From: Scandinavium lactucae
Lineage (GTDB): Bacteria > Pseudomonadota > Gammaproteobacteria > Enterobacterales > Enterobacteriaceae
Direction of reading: 5' to 3'
Assembly (NCBI RefSeq): GCF_033843265.1
Contig: NZ_JAWXRD010000001.1
Location: 310,001-374,000, forward strand
Length of the DNA: 64,000 nt
Shown: positions 47,197 to 55,998 of the stretch, in pieces
Position numbering within the stretch: position 1 is the first letter of the stretch
Layout: each line of letters begins with the position of its first letter
The notes under the pieces: generated by a model
Databases searched by the model: none
What the model was told of the DNA's origin: nothing
The model's input: only the letters and a program-made list of their open reading frames with translations
Made by a program: the position numbers and the translations under genes

Positions 47197-47535
47197 CCAA
47201 AAGTCCCGCGGTTAAATGTGATGATAAGTACCACAGAGAACAGGGGCTCGTCAGCAGGAAGTTGAAATGTGCATGAGTTCACGCCATTGCCACACTGCAC
47301 GCCCGAGATTCTGAGATCCCGTTTCCTCCTTAGTCATTTATTTGCGTTGTATTTGCTGAGTGTATGTAATGAATGTCCTGCATAGATATTTATAACTTAA
47401 CCCTTAATATAATCCGAAAATATATCATGGTTAATGGGGATTCATCCTGTATCTGGTAGGGTGAGTATGATGTTCATAATTTTTTGACAATTATAAGAAG
47501 GTCGGAATTCGTAATGGTCTTATAAGGAGATGTAT
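47197..47535. other. AT-rich intergenic region, no gene seen
   Basis: 339 bp between the kinase gene and the next gene. The right two-thirds is strongly AT-rich with a TTGACA at 47484-47489 but no convincing -10 at normal spacing. It probably carries the divergent promoters. No ORF, repeat or RNA gene was recognised. Confidence 0.5.
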
Positions 47536-48063
47536 ATGTTAAAGATAGTCTCATTATTTTTCCTGGTGATGATGCAACTCTGTTTGTCAGTGTCTCATTC
47601 TGCCCAAAAAGAAGAGGTCAGTGAAGGTCAGCGGCATAAGCTGCCGATGCAGAGGTTTATGGTCTATGTTGAAAAGCCCGGCGACTACAGTCTCGATATT
47701 TTAGTGAAGCGTAAATACCCTTATGGGAAAGATTTAAATGCTGAAGACACTTTATCACACGACGAAGAAGAGAAAAATATTCGAGATTTTATAAAAAAAC
47801 TTTCAGGTGTGATTGTTGTTTATGATTTATCGGCCAAGAAAAAAATATTAGAGTACAACCTTCCATTTTCAATTGAAAATACCAATGGCTTTTGCTGTAG
47901 TCAATTTTATTGGGGGGGCGAAGAATTATGGGAAGGTTTGACTTTATCAGGTGGGAAGGTAAAGAGTGTTGGTAATTACATGATATATTCTGAACTTTAT
48001 ACTGCAGATAAGCGTTACGATGAATATGTTTTAACATTCATTGCTGCGCATGGCTTTAAATAA
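47536..48063 (+). CDS. AT-rich exported protein of unknown function
   Basis: 175-residue protein not recognised. It has a signal peptide (MLKIVSLFFLVMMQLCLSVS, cleavage near HSA), then a charged, Lys/Glu/Tyr-rich mature domain with one Cys-Cys pair (GFCCSQF). The ATG at 47536 is chosen because AAGGAG (47524-47529) is 6 nt before it; the ATG at 47530 directly abuts the ribosome site and is unlikely. Codon use is AT-rich, unlike lpd or acnB nearby, and a decayed secretion-gene fragment follows 46 bp downstream, so the block looks acquired. Confidence 0.7.
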   Translation: MLKIVSLFFLVMMQLCLSVSHSAQKEEVSEGQRHKLPMQRFMVYVEKPGDYSLDILVKRKYPYGKDLNAEDTLSHDEEEKNIRDFIKKLSGVIVVYDLSAKKKILEYNLPFSIENTNGFCCSQFYWGGEELWEGLTLSGGKVKSVGNYMIYSELYTADKRYDEYVLTFIAAHGFK

Positions 48064-48109
48064 TAATCTGGGGCGAGTAGTGAATGATTCGTTTAGAAAG
48101 GATAGTTAA

Positions 48110-48231
48110 AGAGCCTCCGAAGATAAAGACCAGGGGCTTATCTATAATGCCACCATTGAACTGTCGCAAAAGAATTTAATCATTGATGGGCGAGAAATGG
48201 CGTTCGAGTCTGGAATGCAGGTAACAGCTTT
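48110..48231 (+). pseudogene. Relic of an RTX-type secretion membrane fusion protein (HlyD family)
   Basis: About 40 codons open from just after a TAA (48107-48109) translate to a segment with DQGLIYNATIEL, then LIIDGREMAFESGMQVTA. This fits the C-terminal signature of HlyD/PrtE-type adaptor proteins (GLVY-A-x-L...DG-x4-L-x-x-GM-x-VTAEI-x-TG). The expected upstream part and the downstream EIKTG...YLLSPL are missing. There is no start codon or ribosome site for this piece. A short but specific motif match; no ABC or TolC partner lies in the window. Confidence 0.55.
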
Positions 48232-48233
48232 TC

Positions 48234-48264
48234 AAGCGGCCAGCCGGAAATCGCCTGGCCGCTT
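48234..48264 (-). terminator. Terminator hairpin after the DUF2950 gene
   Basis: Stem AAGCGGCCAG/CTGGCCGCTT (10 bp) with an 11-nt loop, 7 bp beyond the 48272 stop. On the minus strand it is followed by GAAAAGC rather than a long T run. Confidence 0.6.
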
Positions 48265-48271
48265 AACTATT

Positions 48272-49063
48272 TTACTGTACGGGCTGCCAGGCTTTATCCG
48301 TCCTGAAAGCTTCCAGAGTTTGGGCTTTCTGCTGTGACTCAATTCCCAGGTCGGTCTGATAAACGGTGTCATTACCGTCAATCATAAAGCTCATGATCCC
48401 GGTCTCTCCGTATCTAACCGGCCAGGCAATCAGAGCGAATCCCTGTTTGTCGCTATCCGGAATAATGCGGAAACGATAGCCATGATAACCTGCGTCAGGC
48501 TCTGTCGGGCTGTAGGCCGGGCCCAATGGGCTTGGTTCTTCACCCGGCTGTGTTGGCCAGTACAGGCCGTCTTTCTGGCCTTCAGAACTTAACAACTTTT
48601 GTGCATAAGTCTGGAAGCGCTGATAGTAATCCTGCTGTGCGTCAACATAGGCATGCATCGCCTGAATAGCTGACAGCTCGTTGCGGCCGATTTCACGGGT
48701 CTGAATTTCATCCGCGGCTTGAGCCATATCGAAATGCCAGCCTTCTGCGGTTTTTATCATCGGGATAGGCAATTGCCACTCTTCACGCCCGACGTTCAGG
48801 AATGCGGTATCGGCCTCAGTCACAATTTTATGGCCCACTTTCCAGTCGCGCAGGAAACGCGCCACCGCCTGTGGATCAGCCCCTTCCGGTGGTAAATATT
48901 GCTGCCAGTTATCGCCGAGCAGATCGTTGAGGGCGGTTTCATTTTGCGTAGTAATCGCGTCGACCAGGGCCGTTGAGGCCTTTTCCGGCGTAGTAAAATG
49001 CTGTTGGGCCAGGGCGGGCAGGGCAAACAGCGCCAGCCAGCCGGTCATCATCAGTTTTTTCAT
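48272..49063 (-). CDS. DUF2950 family exported protein
   Basis: 263-residue periplasmic protein with signal peptide MKKLMMTGWLALFALPALAQ. Family features seen are FTTPEKASTALVDAI, the central RNELSAIQAMHAYVDAQQDYY and the C-terminal GYRFRIIPDS...FALIAWPVRYGETGIMSF. Function is unknown. It starts 9 nt after the DUF3300 gene and the two families are commonly adjacent, so they probably act together in the envelope. Confidence 0.88.
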   Translation of the reverse strand: MKKLMMTGWLALFALPALAQQHFTTPEKASTALVDAITTQNETALNDLLGDNWQQYLPPEGADPQAVARFLRDWKVGHKIVTEADTAFLNVGREEWQLPIPMIKTAEGWHFDMAQAADEIQTREIGRNELSAIQAMHAYVDAQQDYYQRFQTYAQKLLSSEGQKDGLYWPTQPGEEPSPLGPAYSPTEPDAGYHGYRFRIIPDSDKQGFALIAWPVRYGETGIMSFMIDGNDTVYQTDLGIESQQKAQTLEAFRTDKAWQPVQ

Positions 49064-49072
49064 AGCTGCTCC

Positions 49073-50752
49073 TTAGCGGTGACGCAGTTCGCGGTGTTGA
49101 GAGACATTACGCTGGACTGCCGCGCGCTGATTGCTGTCGAGATGCGCGGAATTGCGGCTTTGCGTTCCCCGCTGGCGCTGAGCTTCCCACGACGGCGAAC
49201 GGCTATCGTTGCCACTCAGGGCGTTGGAACGGAAGTTTTGCGCCTGCTGCTGGCGTTGTTGATGCTGCTGCGGCGTCACTGAGGCCCGATGCTGCTGTAC
49301 CTGAGATTTCGCCGCTTCACGGTGCTGCTGTTGCTGCGCAGTGGGATTTTGAGCCCGTGATTTCACTTCCTGACGGTGCTGCTGTTGTTGCGCCGTCGGA
49401 TGCTGCACTCTGTTTTTCGCCGCCGCCCGGTTCTCTGGCGTGTCATAGCCACGGTAGTTACTCCGCTGGGTTATTTTGTTGAGCTGCTGCGATGCGGCCT
49501 GACGCTGGACGTCACGATTACCCGCTTTGGCTGCCACACCGCCCGCTGTCAGACCTGCCGCCGCGCCGTTGTGGGTGCGCTGCTGAAACTGATCCAGCGC
49601 TGCCTGGCGCTGATCGGTCCGGTTGGCTGGCGCATGCTGGGTGGCACTCAGACCGCCGGAAACGTTGGTCTGATGGAATCGCTGTGCCACGTTGTTGTTC
49701 GGGTACGGCACGTTGTTTCGGAACGTCGGGTTGTGCTGCCAGTTCAGGTTTTTACCGTCTAAATGCTGATTACTGAAATGGTTATAGTTGTTGACGTCGA
49801 TATCGATGTTGTTATTTCCGCCGCCGTGATAGCCCCCGTGTCCCCAGTCATCGTCATGATGATGGTAGTCATCATCCCAGTCGATGCTGCTGAACAGCGC
49901 CCAGGTAGTGGCCACGCCCAGGCTGTATCCGAGGCCATTCATATAGCTGTTGGTGAATTGCTGGCCCGGCGTCGGCGGTAAATAGACTGGCGGATAAGAG
50001 GTATTCGGCCAGGTGCCGTACACCGTGTTCGGGTTATAGGTTGGAACATACACCACGTTCGGATCGGTGGACTCTATCTTGATAATTTGTGTCGTCGGAG
50101 CCGGTTCAACCACCGTGGTCGTGCTGGTTTTGGTCGTGGTGGCGGACGCCGGTGGCGGCGCGATGCTGGTGGTGGTCACTTTCTGCTGCGGCGACGATTT
50201 CAGCGTCCCGGTTTGCTGAGCCACTGCGCGCAGTTTTTGCACCGAGTCCATCACGTCCTGCGGTTGGGCCAGAAACGCGTTGCCTAAGTCCTGCACCCAC
50301 TGCGGGTTTTCACCCATCAGCGACAGCAGCGCCGGGAAGGCAACCAGCGATTTCACGCTTGGATCCCACGGTTGGTTGGCGACCGCCTGCACGGCGGGAT
50401 CGCCCTGCATGGTCGGGTTATCCTGCGACCACTGTACCGCTTGCAGAACGTTGCTCGGGTAGGTTGAGGCCATCAGCACCTGCGACAATAAATTGTCCGG
50501 ATAGAGCGCGACAGGTGCCACCCACTGATCGATTTGCGCGGCGGTATACGTCGTAGCGACCGGTTGAGCAGCGACAGGTGCAGGTGCAGGTATTGTTGGG
50601 GTCGCTGGTGTAGCGGCAACGGGTTGGACGACAGGGGCAGGCGCGGGAGGCGTTTCGGCGGCCCGGCTTTTAACATACAAAGTACCCGAGGCGGCTAACA
50701 GCCCGGCGCTACAAATCAGCGCAAGGATATGGGGCTTGAAAGGCAACGTCAT
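49073..50752 (-). CDS. yacH: DUF3300 family protein, YacH-like
   Basis: 559-residue envelope protein of unknown function at the locus of E. coli yacH (between lpd and acnB). It has an N-terminal signal/anchor segment (about 8-28), a Pro/Ala-rich linker and the DUF3300 core (IDQWVAPVALYPDNLLSQVLMAST to about residue 210). A His/Asp/Asn-rich stretch (WDDDYHHHDDDWGHGGYHGG) that could bind metals and a long Gln/His/Arg-rich C-terminal tail follow. ATG 50752 is preferred because AGGAGAT lies just upstream; the frame extends six codons further. Low complexity makes length variable between strains. Confidence 0.85.
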   Translation of the reverse strand: MTLPFKPHILALICSAGLLAASGTLYVKSRAAETPPAPAPVVQPVAATPATPTIPAPAPVAAQPVATTYTAAQIDQWVAPVALYPDNLLSQVLMASTYPSNVLQAVQWSQDNPTMQGDPAVQAVANQPWDPSVKSLVAFPALLSLMGENPQWVQDLGNAFLAQPQDVMDSVQKLRAVAQQTGTLKSSPQQKVTTTSIAPPPASATTTKTSTTTVVEPAPTTQIIKIESTDPNVVYVPTYNPNTVYGTWPNTSYPPVYLPPTPGQQFTNSYMNGLGYSLGVATTWALFSSIDWDDDYHHHDDDWGHGGYHGGGNNNIDIDVNNYNHFSNQHLDGKNLNWQHNPTFRNNVPYPNNNVAQRFHQTNVSGGLSATQHAPANRTDQRQAALDQFQQRTHNGAAAGLTAGGVAAKAGNRDVQRQAASQQLNKITQRSNYRGYDTPENRAAAKNRVQHPTAQQQQHRQEVKSRAQNPTAQQQQHREAAKSQVQQHRASVTPQQHQQRQQQAQNFRSNALSGNDSRSPSWEAQRQRGTQSRNSAHLDSNQRAAVQRNVSQHRELRHR

Positions 50753-50980
50753 TTTGATCTCCTGGCGCAAAAATTTTGGCCTGTGTCAGAGAGTATTGCC
50801 GAAAATGGCAACCATGCCGCGAGTATAGGGAGACTTATTTTTTGTTTTTGACTTATGTGGTGATTTCACACATTGGTACGATTCCGTAGGAAAGATTACC
50901 CCGTCAAAAAGCCTTTCAGACTGCATTATGCTGGCCTTAACGATTCAGCAAAATTTTAATGTTGCTTTTTTGTAAACGGA

Positions 50981-51009
50981 TTAACACCCCCCCTAAATCC
51001 TGCTATGCT
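50981..51009 (+). promoter_or_regulatory. Probable acnB promoter
   Basis: TTAACA (50981-50986) and TATGCT (51004-51009) with an ideal 17-bp spacer, giving a leader of about 115 nt. Further upstream a TGTGG...TCACA dyad (about 50857-50871) might bind CRP but has non-standard spacing. The rest of the 381-bp gap holds no gene. Confidence 0.7.
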
Positions 51010-51081
51010 GCCCGACGCGGTATCGGGCAAAGTACCCTACTAACTGCTGTCTCACAGGAGCGTGAAGAGAACGCCGGCCGC

Positions 51082-51104
51082 ATGCACATTGTGATCATGT
51101 GCAT
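51082..51104 (+). promoter_or_regulatory. acnB leader hairpin
   Basis: Perfect 8-bp stem ATGCACAT/ATGTGCAT with a 7-nt loop, ending 17 nt before the acnB AGGAG ribosome site (51121). It could influence translation start; aconitase mRNA is known to be post-transcriptionally controlled in E. coli (RyhB, apo-AcnB). Role here is inferred. Confidence 0.5.
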
Positions 51105-51133
51105 TACGATAATGAGAGCGAGGAGATACCGTC

Positions 51134-53731
51134 GTGCTAGAAGAATACCGTAAGCACGTAGCTGAGCGTGCCGCCGAGGGGATTGTTGCAAAACCTTTAG
51201 ATGCAACCCAAATGGCCGCACTCGTCGAGCTGCTGAAAGCACCGCCCGCGGGCGAAGAAGAATTCCTGTTAGACCTGCTGATTAACCGAGTACCGCCAGG
51301 CGTTGATGAAGCCGCCTATGTGAAAGCCGGTTTCCTTGCCGCTGTCGCCAAAGGCGAAGCAACCTCTCCACTGGTGTCCCCTGAAAAAGCTATCGAACTG
51401 CTGGGCACCATGCAGGGCGGCTACAATATTCATCCGCTGATTGACGCGCTGGACAGCGCAACTCTGGCTCCGATTGCAGCCAAAGCCCTGTCCCACACCC
51501 TGCTGATGTTCGATAACTTCTACGACGTGGAAGAGAAAGCGAAAGCGGGCAACCGCTACGCCAAACAGGTGATGCAATCCTGGGCAGATGCTGAATGGTT
51601 TACCAGCCGTCCGCAACTGGCGGAAAAAATCACCGTCACCGTGTTCAAAGTTACCGGTGAAACTAACACCGATGATCTGTCACCGGCCCCGGATGCCTGG
51701 TCTCGTCCGGATATCCCCCTGCACGCCCTGGCGATGCTTAAAAACGCCCGTGAAGGCATTGAGCCGGATCAGCCGGGCGCGGTTGGCCCAATCAAACAAA
51801 TTGAAGAATTAAATAAGAAAGGCTTCCCGCTGGCCTACGTCGGCGACGTCGTCGGGACCGGTTCTTCGCGTAAATCCGCCACCAACTCCGTTCTGTGGTT
51901 TATGGGCGACGACATTCCGCACGTGCCGAACAAGCGCGGCGGTGGTCTGGTTCTCGGTGGTAAAATCGCCCCTATCTTCTTCAATACCATGGAAGATGCG
52001 GGCGCGCTGCCAATTGAAGTGGACGTGAATAACCTGAACATGGGCGACGTTATCGACGTTTATCCGTTCAAGGGCGAAGTGCGTAACCACGAAACCAACG
52101 AACTGCTGGCGAGCTTTGAGCTGAAAACCGACGTGCTGATCGACGAAGTGCGCGCCGGGGGCCGTATTCCGCTGATCATTGGCCGCGGTCTGACCACCAA
52201 AGCGCGCGAAGCGATGGGCCTGCCGCACAGCGACGTGTTCCGTCACGCGAAAGATGTGGCAGAAAGCACCCGCGGTTACTCTCTGGCGCAGAAAATGGTT
52301 GGTCGTGCTTGCGGCGTAGCCGGTGTGCGTCCAGGCGCTTACTGCGAACCGAAAATGACCTCCGTCGGCTCTCAAGATACCACCGGTCCAATGACCCGTG
52401 ATGAGCTGAAAGACCTGGCGTGCCTGGGCTTCTCGGCAGATTTGGTGATGCAGTCCTTCTGCCACACCGCGGCTTATCCGAAGCCGGTTGACGTGAGTAC
52501 GCATCACACCCTGCCAGACTTCATCATGAACCGTGGCGGCGTGTCCCTGCGTCCGGGCGACGGTGTTATCCACTCGTGGCTGAACCGTATGCTGCTGCCG
52601 GATACCGTGGGCACCGGCGGTGACTCCCACACCCGTTTCCCGATCGGCATCTCCTTCCCGGCGGGATCTGGCCTGGTGGCATTTGCCGCCGCGACCGGCG
52701 TAATGCCGCTCGACATGCCGGAATCCGTGCTGGTGCGCTTCAAAGGTAAAATGCAGCCGGGTATCACCCTGCGTGACCTCGTACATGCCATTCCGCTGTA
52801 CGCTATCAAGCAAGGTCTGCTGACCGTAGAGAAGAAAGGCAAGAAGAACATCTTCTCTGGCCGGATTCTTGAAATCGAAGGCCTGCCGGATCTGAAAGTC
52901 GAGCAGGCGTTCGAACTGACCGATGCGTCGGCAGAACGTTCTGCGGCGGGCTGTACCATCAAACTGAATCAGGCACCGATCGAAGAGTATCTCAACTCTA
53001 ACATCGTCCTGCTGAAGTGGATGATTGCAGAAGGCTACGGCGACCGTCGTACCCTGGAGCGTCGTATTCAGGGGATGGAAAAATGGCTGGCGGACCCACA
53101 GCTGCTCGAAGCCGATGCTGACGCCGAATACGCGGCGGTGATCGACATCGATCTGGCCGACATCAAAGAGCCAATCCTGTGTGCACCGAACGATCCGGAT
53201 GATGCGCGTCTGCTGTCCGACGTTCAGGGCGATAAGATTGACGAGGTGTTTATCGGTTCGTGCATGACCAACATCGGTCACTTCCGCGCGGCGGGTAAGC
53301 TGCTGGATACCCATAAAGGCCAGTTACCAACCCGTCTGTGGGTAGCCCCGCCGACCCGTATGGATGCCGCACAGCTGACGGAAGAGGGCTACTACAGCGT
53401 CTTCGGTAAGAGCGGCGCACGTATTGAGATCCCGGGTTGCTCCCTGTGCATGGGTAACCAGGCGCGTGTGGCGGACGGATCAACGGTGGTCTCCACCTCG
53501 ACCCGTAACTTCCCGAACCGTCTGGGTACGGGCGCTAACGTGTACCTGGCATCTGCTGAACTGGCGGCCGTTGCGGCGCTAATCGGCAAACTGCCAACGC
53601 CGGATGAGTATCAGACCTTCATGGCGCAGGTCGATAAGACTGCGGTGGATACCTACCGTTATCTGAACTTCGATAAGCTCTCTCAGTACACCGAGAAAGC
53701 CGACGGCGTGATTTTCCAGACCGCAGTATAA
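51134..53731 (+). CDS. acnB: Bifunctional aconitate hydratase 2 / 2-methylisocitrate dehydratase
   Basis: Main tricarboxylic-acid-cycle aconitase, with a [4Fe-4S] cluster; the apo form binds mRNA. It is 865 residues, as in E. coli, in AcnB order: N-terminal HEAT-like domain, the swivel domain moved ahead of the catalytic core (VGTGSSRKSATN), then core domains with GTGGDSHTRF and cluster cysteines in FIGSCMTN and GCSLCMGNQ. The start is GTG behind AGGAGATACC. Single-gene unit with its own promoter and terminator. Confidence 0.98.
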   Translation: MLEEYRKHVAERAAEGIVAKPLDATQMAALVELLKAPPAGEEEFLLDLLINRVPPGVDEAAYVKAGFLAAVAKGEATSPLVSPEKAIELLGTMQGGYNIHPLIDALDSATLAPIAAKALSHTLLMFDNFYDVEEKAKAGNRYAKQVMQSWADAEWFTSRPQLAEKITVTVFKVTGETNTDDLSPAPDAWSRPDIPLHALAMLKNAREGIEPDQPGAVGPIKQIEELNKKGFPLAYVGDVVGTGSSRKSATNSVLWFMGDDIPHVPNKRGGGLVLGGKIAPIFFNTMEDAGALPIEVDVNNLNMGDVIDVYPFKGEVRNHETNELLASFELKTDVLIDEVRAGGRIPLIIGRGLTTKAREAMGLPHSDVFRHAKDVAESTRGYSLAQKMVGRACGVAGVRPGAYCEPKMTSVGSQDTTGPMTRDELKDLACLGFSADLVMQSFCHTAAYPKPVDVSTHHTLPDFIMNRGGVSLRPGDGVIHSWLNRMLLPDTVGTGGDSHTRFPIGISFPAGSGLVAFAAATGVMPLDMPESVLVRFKGKMQPGITLRDLVHAIPLYAIKQGLLTVEKKGKKNIFSGRILEIEGLPDLKVEQAFELTDASAERSAAGCTIKLNQAPIEEYLNSNIVLLKWMIAEGYGDRRTLERRIQGMEKWLADPQLLEADADAEYAAVIDIDLADIKEPILCAPNDPDDARLLSDVQGDKIDEVFIGSCMTNIGHFRAAGKLLDTHKGQLPTRLWVAPPTRMDAAQLTEEGYYSVFGKSGARIEIPGCSLCMGNQARVADGSTVVSTSTRNFPNRLGTGANVYLASAELAAVAALIGKLPTPDEYQTFMAQVDKTAVDTYRYLNFDKLSQYTEKADGVIFQTAV

Positions 53732-53736
53732 AAGCT

Positions 53737-53764
53737 AACCCTCTCCCGCCCGGGAGAGGGTTTT
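53737..53764 (+). terminator. Rho-independent terminator after acnB
   Basis: 11-bp stem AACCCTCTCCC/GGGAGAGGGTT (53737-53747 with 53752-53762) followed by T residues. Confidence 0.88.
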
Positions 53765-53870
53765 ATTTCCATTCTTCACCTCCACCACGCTTTTTTTCTC
53801 CTCCCTAACTGCGATAATTACCTCAGGTGCAATGCAGCGGTGACGCGTTGCCGTATACGAGGAATACACT

Positions 53871-54233
53871 ATGGATTACGAATTTCTGCGCGACATTACC
53901 GGAGGCGTAAAAGTGCGGATGTCGATGGGCCATGAGGCCGTCGGACACTGGTTCAATGAAGAGGTGAAAGATAACCTCGCGCTGCTGGACGAGGTTGAAC
54001 AGGCGGCTCAGACGGTAAAAGGCACTGAGCGATCCTGGCAACGAACGGGCCATGAGTACACGGTCTGGATGGACGGTGAAGAAGTGATGGTGCGTGCCAA
54101 TCAGCTGGAAATTTCCGGCGATGAAATGGAAGAAGGGATGAGCTACTACGACGAGGAAAGCCTGTCGATGTGTGGCGTAGAAGACTTTCTGCAGGTGGTG
54201 GCGGCTTACCGCGAATTCATCAATCAGAAGTAA
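53871..54233 (+). CDS. yacL: UPF0231 family protein YacL
   Basis: 120-residue cytoplasmic protein of unknown function, conserved in length and position after acnB in enterobacteria. It has the family start MDYEFLRDITGGVKVRMSMG, a conserved GHWFNEEV and a strongly acidic C-terminal half. No catalytic motif is visible. Converges with speD. Confidence 0.94.
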   Translation: MDYEFLRDITGGVKVRMSMGHEAVGHWFNEEVKDNLALLDEVEQAAQTVKGTERSWQRTGHEYTVWMDGEEVMVRANQLEISGDEMEEGMSYYDEESLSMCGVEDFLQVVAAYREFINQK

Positions 54234-54272
54234 AGTGCATGACCGGGCGGAGCGTCCCTGCTCCGTGATGGC

Positions 54273-55067
54273 TTAAACGGCAGGCATATTGCGGCCGGAG
54301 TAGATTTCGCGCATCTCTTTCCAGAGCAGGTCGGTAATGGCCTTCCGCTCTTCTTCACTCAAGTCTTCCGGTTGGGTGTGGAACATATAGTGTTTCAGGT
54401 CGAATTCCTTCAGCAACATCTTGGTATGGAAGATGTTCTCCTGATAGACGTTCACATCCAGCATGTCATACAGCGCCTTCATGTCATCAGACATAAAGTT
54501 CTGAATGGAGTTAATTTCGTGATCGATAAAGTGCTTCATGCCGTTCACGTCGCGGGTAAACCCCCGCACGCGATAATCGATGGTCACGATATCTGACTCC
54601 AGCTGGTGGATCAGGTAATTCAGCGCATTCAGCGGGGAAATCACCCCGCAGGTCGAGACTTCGATATCTGCGCGGAAGGTACACAGACCGCCTTCTGGAT
54701 GGCTTTCCGGATAGGTATGCACGCAGATATGGCTTTTATCGAGATGGGCGACCACGGCTTCCGGCAGCGGGCCCGGGTGTTCAGTGGTGTCGATAAGTTT
54801 CGGGTCAACCGGCTCTTCGCTCACCAGAATGGTGACGCTGGCTCCCTGGGGCTCGTAATCCTGACGCGCGATATTAAGAATATTGGCACCGATAATCGAG
54901 CAGGTCTCTGACAGGATTTCGGTCAGACGGTTGGCGTTATAGAGTTCATCGATATAGGCGATATAACCATCGCGCTCTTCTGCCGTTTTTACGTAGCAGA
55001 TATCGTAAATACAAAAACTCAGGCTTTTGGTCAGGTTATTAAAGCCATGCAGTTTAAGCTTTTTCAA
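54273..55067 (-). CDS. speD: S-adenosylmethionine decarboxylase proenzyme
   Basis: Pyruvoyl enzyme making the aminopropyl donor for spermidine synthesis. The 264-residue proenzyme self-cleaves between Lys111 and Ser112 in HLDKSHICVHTYPE, and Ser112 becomes the pyruvoyl group; the position equals E. coli. It is downstream of speE and overlaps its 3' end by 14 nt, so the two are translationally coupled. Confidence 0.97.
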   Translation of the reverse strand: MKKLKLHGFNNLTKSLSFCIYDICYVKTAEERDGYIAYIDELYNANRLTEILSETCSIIGANILNIARQDYEPQGASVTILVSEEPVDPKLIDTTEHPGPLPEAVVAHLDKSHICVHTYPESHPEGGLCTFRADIEVSTCGVISPLNALNYLIHQLESDIVTIDYRVRGFTRDVNGMKHFIDHEINSIQNFMSDDMKALYDMLDVNVYQENIFHTKMLLKEFDLKHYMFHTQPEDLSEEERKAITDLLWKEMREIYSGRNMPAV

Positions 55068-55941
55068 TTGGGCTCACCTCCTCGGTCGCAGACAGGGCGT
55101 TCTGCAGATATTGCGGTAAGGCAAAGGCCGCGGTATGGATAGCCGGATTATAGTAGCGGCAGGTCAAACTGGCCTGATGGAAACGGGCCAGGATAATCTC
55201 AGTTGAGAGATGGCGCAACGCTTCGTTGTCCGTCGCCCAGGCGAAGGTCATGATGCCGCCATAATAGGTTGGAACAGCCGCCTGATAGAAGCTCACATCG
55301 CCAAAGTAGTGGCTAAGCTTGCGGTGACTGTCGAGCGCTTCGTCCTGTTGCAGGAAGCACACGCCGTTCTGCGCCACGAAGATCCCACCCGGATTCAGGC
55401 AGCGTTTGCAGCCTTCATAGAACGCAGAGGTAAACAGACTTTCGCCCGGCCCGATTGGGTCAGTGCAGTCTGAGATAATCACGTCAAACGTTTGCGTCGT
55501 CTGGTTAACAAAATTGACGCCGTCGTCAATCACCAGCGTAAAGCGCGGATCGTCGTAGCTCCCGGCATTATGATTTGGCAAATACTGACGGCAGAAGGAG
55601 ACCACGCCCGCATCGATTTCCACCATGGTAATGGTCTCGATGTTTTTGTAGCGGCTCACTTCGCGCAGCATCGCGCCGTCGCCGCCGCCGATAATCAGCA
55701 CGTGTTTGGCGTGACCGTGGGCCAGCAGGGGAACGTGAGTCATCATCTCGTGATAGATAAACTCATCGCGTTCGGTGGTTTGCACCACGCCGTCCAGCGC
55801 CATCACGCGCCCGAATGCGGCGTTCTCGAAGATAATCAGATCCTGATGATCGGTTTTCTCGTGATACAGCACCTTCTCAACGGCAAAGTATTGACCAAAT
55901 TGGTCGTGCAGCGTTTCATGCCACAGAGTGTTGTCAGCCAT
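55054..55941 (-). CDS. speE: Spermidine synthase
   Basis: Transfers aminopropyl from decarboxylated SAM to putrescine. It has the spermidine synthase signature VLIIGGGDGAMLREVSRYKN and the catalytic region SDCTDPIGPGESLFT. At 295 residues it is about seven longer than E. coli SpeE because of a different C-terminus after QYLQNALSA, and this makes it overlap speD by 14 nt. In E. coli the genes are separated by a short gap as I recall. Confidence 0.96.
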   Translation of the reverse strand: MADNTLWHETLHDQFGQYFAVEKVLYHEKTDHQDLIIFENAAFGRVMALDGVVQTTERDEFIYHEMMTHVPLLAHGHAKHVLIIGGGDGAMLREVSRYKNIETITMVEIDAGVVSFCRQYLPNHNAGSYDDPRFTLVIDDGVNFVNQTTQTFDVIISDCTDPIGPGESLFTSAFYEGCKRCLNPGGIFVAQNGVCFLQQDEALDSHRKLSHYFGDVSFYQAAVPTYYGGIMTFAWATDNEALRHLSTEIILARFHQASLTCRYYNPAIHTAAFALPQYLQNALSATEEVSPIEKA

Positions 55942-55998
55942 GGGGGAATACCTCCTTCATGACCGCCGATGCACGGTCATTATTTCAGCAGAGAGGGG

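Noticed and set aside
50857..50871. Possible CRP site before acnB (TGTGG...TCACA)
   Set aside because: The spacing between half-sites is five instead of six bases, so support is too weak to list as a site.
51809..53314. A 501-codon open frame opposite acnB
   Set aside because: Antisense shadow of acnB with no ribosome site or recognisable domain.
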